Source: Accumulibacter sp036625275
GTDB lineage: Bacteria; Pseudomonadota; Gammaproteobacteria; Burkholderiales; Rhodocyclaceae
Length of the DNA stretch: 14,823 nt
Assembly: GCF_036625275.1 (NCBI RefSeq)
Contig: NZ_JAZKUD010000093.1
Coordinates: 1-14,823 of the forward strand
Direction of reading: 5' to 3'
Numbering within the stretch: the first letter of the stretch is position 1; every line of letters begins with the position of its first letter. This document shows, one piece after another, positions 6,122 through 14,823 of this stretch. Both the position numbers and the translations under genes were made by a program. The notes under the pieces were generated by a model. That model saw only the letters and a list, made by a program, of their open reading frames with translations, had not been told where the DNA came from and did not search any database.

Positions 6122-6840
6122 TTTGATTCGAACGCTTTTCCGGAAGTCTGGCCGGACCAGCGGAAGCCGCGCATGGGGATGTTCTCGATGCAGTCGAAAT
6201 CCTCGTCCAGTTCGCGAAAGGCCTCGCGAATGGTGCTGATGTGCTTGCGGACGTTGTCCCGGTTGCGGCCACTCTTGACGACCTGAAAGAGTTCGTCGTA
6301 AGAGACGACCTGGCCACGTTTCTGGTACAGGGTGGCGAGGATGCGCTGTGCGGTCAGCGGCAGGTTCACCCGCTTGCCCCGCCACAGGGGACTACTTTGC
6401 CGCAGGGGGTCCAGGGAAAGTTCGTCGCCGGCGGACACGGAGGCTTTGCCGTGGCCTCGATCGCGCGCAGCGCGGAGGATTTCCAGGAAGGTATCGATGA
6501 AGTCCGCCTCGGAAAAGGTCGTTTTCTGCAGATAATCCCAGGCATCGAGCGCTTTCATGATGCTCCGGTAGATCGTGGCGGGCATCGCCGAGACTACCAG
6601 TACCGGTGTGCCACGCCCCCCCTTGTTGATGGCGTTGATGATCGCCACGCCGGCATGGCGCTCGCGTCCCAGTTCGATATCCAGCACGACCAGGTCGTAG
6701 GCCTCGCGAGCAATGGCCGCTTCCGCGTCGTCGCGGGTGAACCATTGCACTACGGTGATTCCCGGCCGGGCGGAAAGGATCCACTCCTTGAGTTGATTGC
6801 TGGTGGGCAGGTCGTCTTCGATGACGGCGACTTTGAACAT
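6118..6840 (-). CDS. OmpR/PhoB-type response regulator
   Basis: A 240-residue two-domain regulator. The receiver domain (about 1-120) has the acidic pair Asp9/Asp10 (VIEDD), phosphoacceptor Asp54 (VVLDIELG), Ser84 (VVSAMP) and Lys106 (YLQK), so it is complete. The C-terminal winged helix (about 150-235) reads VNLPLTAQRILATLYQKRG, then the recognition-helix region SGRNRDNVRKHISTIREAF and the wing IPMRGFRW. This is DNA-binding and OmpR-like, though divergent. I start it at ATG 6840 because GGAG lies six bases upstream (6847-6850 on the minus strand); an upstream in-frame ATG at 6867 lacks such a site. The stop overlaps the kinase start by four bases (ATGA), so the two are translationally coupled. 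The target promoters are not known. The gap upstream is shared with the divergent pyruvate dehydrogenase operon, which makes that operon, and its own promoter, reasonable candidates. Confidence 0.9.
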   Translation of the reverse strand: MFKVAVIEDDLPTSNQLKEWILSARPGITVVQWFTRDDAEAAIAREAYDLVVLDIELGRERHAGVAIINAINKGGRGTPVLVVSAMPATIYRSIMKALDAWDYLQKTTFSEADFIDTFLEILRAARDRGHGKASVSAGDELSLDPLRQSSPLWRGKRVNLPLTAQRILATLYQKRGQVVSYDELFQVVKSGRNRDNVRKHISTIREAFRELDEDFDCIENIPMRGFRWSGQTSGKAFESK

Positions 6841-7006
6841 GGCGCGCTCCATGACGGTTTGGCGCAAGTATCCCTGATTTTCCGGGTGCGGACATCGCCA
6901 GCCGGTGTGTCATCGCCTGCGCGTGTGGATATTGTCCTCGTAACGGCCGTCCGGCGGTAGCCGGGCGACACCCCTCCGGGCTTGCGGGGTACGCGCCGGA
7001 GATTCA

Positions 7007-7035
7007 TTGCACAATACAAGATTAAATTTTACAAT
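7007..7035 (+). promoter_or_regulatory. Likely sigma-70-type promoter of the aceE-aceF-lpd operon
   Basis: TTGCAC at 7007-7012 and TACAAT at 7030-7035 are separated by exactly 17 bp of AT-rich sequence in an otherwise GC-rich gap. The -10 box matches the consensus at five of six positions, the -35 at the important TTG. Transcription would begin near 7042 and leave a leader of about 125 nt before aceE. The rest of the 327-bp divergent gap (6841-7167) holds no gene, and I see no clear promoter for the two-component genes. Confidence 0.55.
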
Positions 7036-7058
7036 GCGGGAAGTTCTGATTGCTGCAC

Positions 7059-7070
7059 CGCGGTACCGCG
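7059..7070. promoter_or_regulatory. 12-bp perfect palindrome in the aceE leader
   Basis: CGCGGTACCGCG sits about 20 bp after the predicted transcription start and 97 bp before the aceE ATG. It could be an operator for a repressor of the pyruvate dehydrogenase operon or a small hairpin in the mRNA. It does not resemble the E. coli PdhR site. GC-rich palindromes of this size also occur by chance. Confidence 0.3.
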
Positions 7071-7167
7071 AGGTCCGTCAAGGGTTTAAGCTGCTCAGTG
7101 CCGTTCATCCCGGCCGGCAGCAAAGCAAACCATCCAATTCACGATTCTCAAGATCAGGAGACAAATC

Positions 7168-9861
<2,694 letters not shown>

Positions 9862-9873
9862 GGGAGGCCCCTG

Positions 9874-11214
9874 ATGAGCCAATTGATCGAAGTGAAAGTC
9901 CCGGACATCGGTGATTACACCGACGTGCCGGTCATCGACATCTGTGTTCTACCCGGCGACCTGGTCAAGCTGGACGATGCGCTGGTGACCCTCGAATCCG
10001 ACAAGGCGACCATGGATGTGCCATCGACGGTGGCCGGCGTGGTCAGGGAAGTGCGCGTTCAGCTCGGCGAGAAGCTGTCCGAAGGCGCCGTGGTCGCCGT
10101 CATCGAAGCGTCTGCCGCGGGCGACGCTGTGCCGGCAGCCGCCGACACGGCTCCCCCGGCGGCTGCCGTGCCCAGCGCACCACCCGTGGCGAGTGGCATC
10201 ACTGTCGAGGTCGCAGTACCGGGTAGCGGCACTGACCGTGGCGTGCCGACCCCGGCGGCGGCGTCGCCGGCAGCGCCGCCGGTCGCCGGCCTCGCGCTCG
10301 GCGCCCGCACCCACGCCAGCCCGTCGGTACGCCTGCTGGCGCGCGAACTCGGTGTCGATCTCTCAAGGGTCCCGGCCAGCGGACCGAAAGGCCGTATCGT
10401 CAAGGAAGACGTCACGGCCTACGTCAAGGGAGTGATGACGGCTGCCCCGGCGCCTGCCGCCGCACCCTCGCTCGGCGGTGGTCTCGACCTGCTGCCCTGG
10501 CCGAAGGTCGACTTTGCCAAGTTCGGCGCGATCGAAGTCAGGCCCTTGGCGCGAATCAAGAAAATCTCCGCGCAGAACCTGGCGCGCAACTGGGTGATGA
10601 TCCCGGCGGTCACCTACCACGAGGACGCCGACATCACCGATCTCGAAGCCTTTCGCGTGGCGATGAACCAGGAGAACGAGAAGTCGGGTCTGAAGATCAC
10701 CATGCTCGCCTTCCTGATCAAGGCCTGCACCGTCGCGCTGAAGAAATTCCCCGAATTCAACAGCTCGCTCGACGGCGATAACCTGGTGCTCAAGCAGTAT
10801 TGCCATATTGCCTTCGCCGCCGACACGCCGAATGGCCTGGTCGTTCCCGTGATCAAGAATGCCGATCAGAAATCGGTGGGGCAACTCGCCGTCGAAAGCG
10901 GCGAACTCGCCAAAAAGGCGCGCGACGGCAAGCTGACACCCGGCGAGATGTCCGGTGCCTGCTTCACCATTTCCAGCCTCGGCGGCATCGGCGGCACCTA
11001 TTTCTCGCCGATCATCAACGCCCCCGAAGTCGCCATCCTCGGCGTCAACCGGTCGGTGATGAAACCGGTCTGGAATGGCCGCGAGTTCGCGCCGCGGCTG
11101 ATCCTGCCGATGTCGCTGACCGCCGACCACCGTGTCATCGACGGCGCACTGGCCACCCGCTTCAACGTCTTTGTCGCGCAGCTCCTGGCCGACATGCGGC
11201 GTGTGCTGCTCTGA
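9874..11214 (+). CDS. aceF: Dihydrolipoyllysine-residue acetyltransferase, E2 of pyruvate dehydrogenase
   Basis: A 446-residue E2 with three parts. A single N-terminal lipoyl domain (about 1-78) has the lipoylated Lys44 in LESDKATMD. An Ala/Pro-rich linker (about 80-145) is followed by a peripheral-subunit-binding domain at about 147-183 (SPSVRLLARELGVDLSRVPA then GPKGRIVKEDV). The C-terminal acetyltransferase domain (about 205-446) has the catalytic HRVIDGA with His419 and Asp423. It forms the core of the complex and transfers the acetyl group from lipoamide to CoA. E. coli AceF has three lipoyl domains. This one has one, while the E3 of the same operon carries another that is about 79 percent identical over 78 residues. 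A good ribosome site (GGGAGG) precedes the ATG. The following gene begins 14 bp after the stop. Confidence 0.96.
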   Translation: MSQLIEVKVPDIGDYTDVPVIDICVLPGDLVKLDDALVTLESDKATMDVPSTVAGVVREVRVQLGEKLSEGAVVAVIEASAAGDAVPAAADTAPPAAAVPSAPPVASGITVEVAVPGSGTDRGVPTPAAASPAAPPVAGLALGARTHASPSVRLLARELGVDLSRVPASGPKGRIVKEDVTAYVKGVMTAAPAPAAAPSLGGGLDLLPWPKVDFAKFGAIEVRPLARIKKISAQNLARNWVMIPAVTYHEDADITDLEAFRVAMNQENEKSGLKITMLAFLIKACTVALKKFPEFNSSLDGDNLVLKQYCHIAFAADTPNGLVVPVIKNADQKSVGQLAVESGELAKKARDGKLTPGEMSGACFTISSLGGIGGTYFSPIINAPEVAILGVNRSVMKPVWNGREFAPRLILPMSLTADHRVIDGALATRFNVFVAQLLADMRRVLL

Positions 11215-11228
11215 TCGGGGGACAAATC

Positions 11229-12998
<1,770 letters not shown>

Positions 12999-13008
12999 GC
13001 GCGGCGTC

Positions 13009-13033
13009 ATCGTTTCTCTGAACAGAAAACGAT
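13009..13033. terminator. Weak hairpin after lpdA
   Basis: ATCGTTT and AAACGAT form a 7-bp stem around a 12-base loop, starting 10 bp after the lpdA stop. It lacks a GC-rich stem and a T tract, so it is at best a poor terminator or part of a Rho-dependent end. The 293 bp between lpdA and the next gene otherwise show only a short hairpin, GGAAAC-GGGC-GTTTCC (13086-13101), and no gene I recognise. Confidence 0.2.
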
Positions 13034-13291
13034 ACACGAGTAGTCGCTTGACTGCGGATGCCGGTTTCGGAAATGATGACTGGGCGGAAACGGGCGTTTC
13101 CACCGTTGGTCAAGCATTGTATCGAATCGGGTCTGTCGGAAGTGTCGAGCGTGATGGGGCAGCTTTGCCAGCACGTAAGAGAACCGACTCGATGTCTCGG
13201 CCAGAGCGGAGGACACTGGGTGATCGCATAACTCCGCGTTGTGGCGCCGCGTTGGCGCAACTGGATGGATCTTCTCGTTATGAGGGTAGGC

Positions 13292-13741
13292 ATGGGAACA
13301 GACTACGAAACGGACGTGGTAGCCTGGGCCAGCGAGCAGGCCCGGCTGATTCGTGCCGGGCGTTTCGATCTGGTGGACCGGGAACACATCGCGGAGGAGA
13401 TTGAAGACGTGGGAAAGAGCGAACAGCGCGAGTTGGCCACCCGAATGGCGGTCCTCCTGGCCCATCTCCTCAAGTGGCAGCACCAACCCGAGCGCAGAGG
13501 GGCAAGCTGGGAAGTGACGATCAGCAGTCAGCGACAGAGAATGGTTCGTCGCCTGGACAAGACACCGAGTCTGCGCGGCTGCCTCAACGACCCGGACTGG
13601 TGGGCCGATGCCTGGGGCGATGCCTGCGATCTGGCCAGTGCCGAGACGGGCATCGGGATAGACAAGCTCCCACGCCATTGCCCTTGGGCGATTGCAACGG
13701 AAGTCCTCGATGAAAGCTGGCTACCGAATGGGGAGCGGTAG
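13292..13741 (+). CDS. DUF29 family protein
   Basis: A 149-residue protein with the full DUF29 pattern: DYETDVVAWASEQARLIRAG near the N terminus, then FDLVDREHIAEEIEDVGKSE, the hydrophobic helix MAVLLAHLLKWQHQPE, SWEVTISSQRQRM, and a C-terminal CPWAIATEVLDESWLP. These small helical proteins are common in cyanobacteria and proteobacteria, often near mobile elements; their function is unknown. I start at ATG 13292, where the family begins and where GAGGGTAGG lies just upstream. The frame remains open to an earlier ATG at 13241, which has no family support. It looks intact. It is followed after about 42 bp by the 3' end of a group II intron on the other strand, so this end of the window is an insertion-prone site. 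Confidence 0.85.
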   Translation: MGTDYETDVVAWASEQARLIRAGRFDLVDREHIAEEIEDVGKSEQRELATRMAVLLAHLLKWQHQPERRGASWEVTISSQRQRMVRRLDKTPSLRGCLNDPDWWADAWGDACDLASAETGIGIDKLPRHCPWAIATEVLDESWLPNGER

Positions 13742-13832
13742 GGCTATGGGTGATCGGGGCAGCAGCGATCGTGCTGGATTGGGTGAGTAGCGGCGGGAAT
13801 CCCGGTCACCCGGTACGTCCCACCGCCCTCGC

Positions 13833-13866
13833 AGAACCGGACTTGGAGCGTTACCCCATCCGGCTC
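13833..13866 (-). ncRNA. Group II intron domain V
   Basis: The minus strand begins GAGCCGGATGGGGTAACG and ends AAGTCCGGTTCT. This is a 34-nt hairpin in which GAGCCGGA pairs with TCCGGTTC, the hallmark of catalytic domain V. It starts 5 bp after the maturase stop codon, the usual place. The next bases, GGGCGGTGGG through CCCGCCGC, can fold as domain VI. Confidence 0.85.
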
Positions 13867-13871
13867 CCAGC

Positions 13872-14702
13872 TCAAGTCATCCACAGTGGTTTGGGGTAGA
13901 GATTGTGCTGGATGCGTAGAGACGGCATCCAGCCTGATAGGATTTTACCGAACCGGTCCCACGCTACACTTCGCCTTTGACTGCGTTGGTTCAGCCGCCT
14001 AAACAGCAAGCGGCTAATCCGGTAGGCATAGGTGCGGATACTGCGGGCATTGCCACTGACTGCATAGTACGCAAGATGCCCTCGCAGGTGTCGCTTGGCA
14101 TAGTCCATCATGGCGCGACCGCCTTTGACCCGTAACGCCGATAGGCGGTCGCTGACTTCCTTCAATTTCTTGGCAATTCGCGTGCGCTGACTCCGGCGCC
14201 CGAGTACGAAACGCCCGCGGCGGCTTTTGCCCACGTAGTGCGTAAAGCCCAGAAAATCGAAGGTCGAGGGGCGTTTGCTGCCGTCCTTGTGGCAGTCACT
14301 CGCTGCCCTACTACCAAAGCGTAGCAAGCAGGTCTTGCTGGGCTCGACTTCAAGCCCGAATACGGCCAGTCGCTCGGTCAGCTCGTCCATGAACCGCCGC
14401 GCATCCGCTTCGTGGGTGAAACAGGCCACAAAGTCATCTGCGTAGCGAACCAGGTAGCCCTGTCCTTTGCAGGGACGGACATAACGTTTCTCAAACCACA
14501 AATCGAGCACGTAGTGCAGGTAAATGTTGGCCAGCACAGGTGAGACGAGTCCGCCTTGCGGCGTCCCGGCTTCGCTGGCCGTGAATACCCCTGCTTCCAT
14601 CACACCCGCTTTGAGTAGCCGCCGAATAATCCGCAGTAACACCGGGTCACCGACCCGGTGCTCTAGAAAGCGCATCAGCCAGTCGTGCTCGACGTGATCA
14701 AA
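13872..14702 (-). pseudogene. Group II intron reverse transcriptase/maturase, N-terminally truncated
   Basis: The frame covers the RT from the FDHVEHDWLMRFLEHRVGDP block to the C terminus. Visible motifs are GTPQGGLVSPVLANIYLHYV (RT block 4), the catalytic Y-A-D-D (14433-14444, in LVRYADDFVACF), FGLEVEPSKT (block 6), FDFLGFTHYVG (block 7), and a maturase/X domain ending in KRHLRGHLAYYAVSGNARSI and WDRFGKILSGWM. No HNH endonuclease follows. In intact relatives about 100-150 more N-terminal residues precede F-D-H-V. Here the frame meets TAG at 14718-14720 and the bases between show no homology I can see. The longest possible ORF would start at ATG 14675 and give 267 residues. In life such proteins splice the intron RNA and copy it into new sites; this one lacks the template-binding N terminus and should be inactive. 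Confidence 0.8.
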
Positions 14703-14716
14703 GGAAACCGCGACAC

Positions 14717-14823
14717 ACTACCCATTCCGAAGACTCTCCCGAACAGGTCACCATCGTCCGCCCGGGCCACCCTTTTGCAGGCCGCGCCCTGCAGGTCTTG
14801 CGTTATACACGCCGAAGCAGCGG
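14717..14823 (+). pseudogene. DUF5372-like protein fragment lacking a start, running off the right edge
   Basis: From the junction with the intron remnant an open frame reads THSEDSPEQVTIVRPGHPFA then GRALQVLRYTRRSS to the window end. The V-R-P-G-H-P-F-A-G-R block resembles the start of DUF5372-type small proteins that sit beside transposases and recombinases. No ATG, GTG or TTG in this frame lies between the junction and the conserved part, so either the start was removed when the sequences were joined or translation uses an atypical start. The rest lies beyond the window. Family assignment is from memory of the motif and is tentative. Confidence 0.4.

Larger units (their letters stand above)
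13784..14705 (-). mobile_element. Group II intron, 3' portion, truncated at its 5' end
   Basis: On the minus strand the order is reverse transcriptase/maturase gene, domain V, a GC-rich domain VI-like hairpin, and an end near GCTACTCAC at about 13784, as expected for the 3' half of a group II intron. The 5' ribozyme domains I-III and the N-terminal third of the protein are absent. Family resemblance stops at about 14703 and other sequence follows. It cannot splice on its own. The exact 3' splice site is uncertain by a few bases. Confidence 0.75.

Noticed and set aside
6122..6385. Upstream extension of the kinase frame to 6385
   Set aside because: That part is an out-of-frame reading of the response regulator C terminus. 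The ATG at 6121 overlaps the regulator stop and precedes the first membrane helix.
13007..13678. A 223-codon minus-strand ORF over the lpdA-DUF29 gap
   Set aside because: It runs antisense through the DUF29 gene, has no recognisable motif and no ribosome site.

Overview
The window looks like a piece of a GC-rich betaproteobacterial chromosome. The best taxonomic clue is the pyruvate dehydrogenase operon: a homodimeric-type E1, an E2 with a single lipoyl domain, and an E3 that carries its own N-terminal lipoyl domain, an arrangement familiar from Neisseria and Ralstonia-type bacteria. A Rhodocyclales-like host (for example Accumulibacter or Dechloromonas relatives) is a guess that I cannot test here.

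Layout. Positions 3-731 hold the C-terminal part of an AAA/STAND-like ATPase that runs off the left edge. It converges with an MFS transporter at 770-1981 (minus). Positions 1982-4039 are an accessory islet of small and decaying modules: a tandem-hairpin REP-like element, an apparently orphan Phd/YefM antitoxin, a VapBC-type toxin-antitoxin pair whose PIN toxin has an in-frame amber stop, imperfect inverted repeats bracketing that pair, a tandem repeat of about 107 bp, and a C-terminal shard of a formylglycine-generating-enzyme-like gene.

Positions 4040-6840 (minus) encode an overlapping response regulator / sensor histidine kinase pair with a large periplasmic sensor region of unknown fold. 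Divergent from it, across a 327-bp regulatory gap, is the aceE-aceF-lpd operon (7168-12998, plus). It encodes the whole pyruvate dehydrogenase complex with intergenic gaps of only 12 and 14 bp: E1 decarboxylates pyruvate, E2 transfers the acetyl group to CoA, and E3 reoxidises the lipoyl groups.

The right end (13292-14823) holds a DUF29 protein, then the 3' part of a group II intron on the minus strand. The intron keeps domain V and about two thirds of the reverse transcriptase/maturase. It is cut off at about 14703 by sequence that reads on the plus strand as a start-less DUF5372-like protein fragment.

I see no wholly new multi-gene system. The items most worth a second look are the sensor domain of the kinase with its two C-x10-C pairs, the stop-interrupted VapC inside inverted repeats, the structured tandem repeat, and the chimeric junction of the truncated intron.
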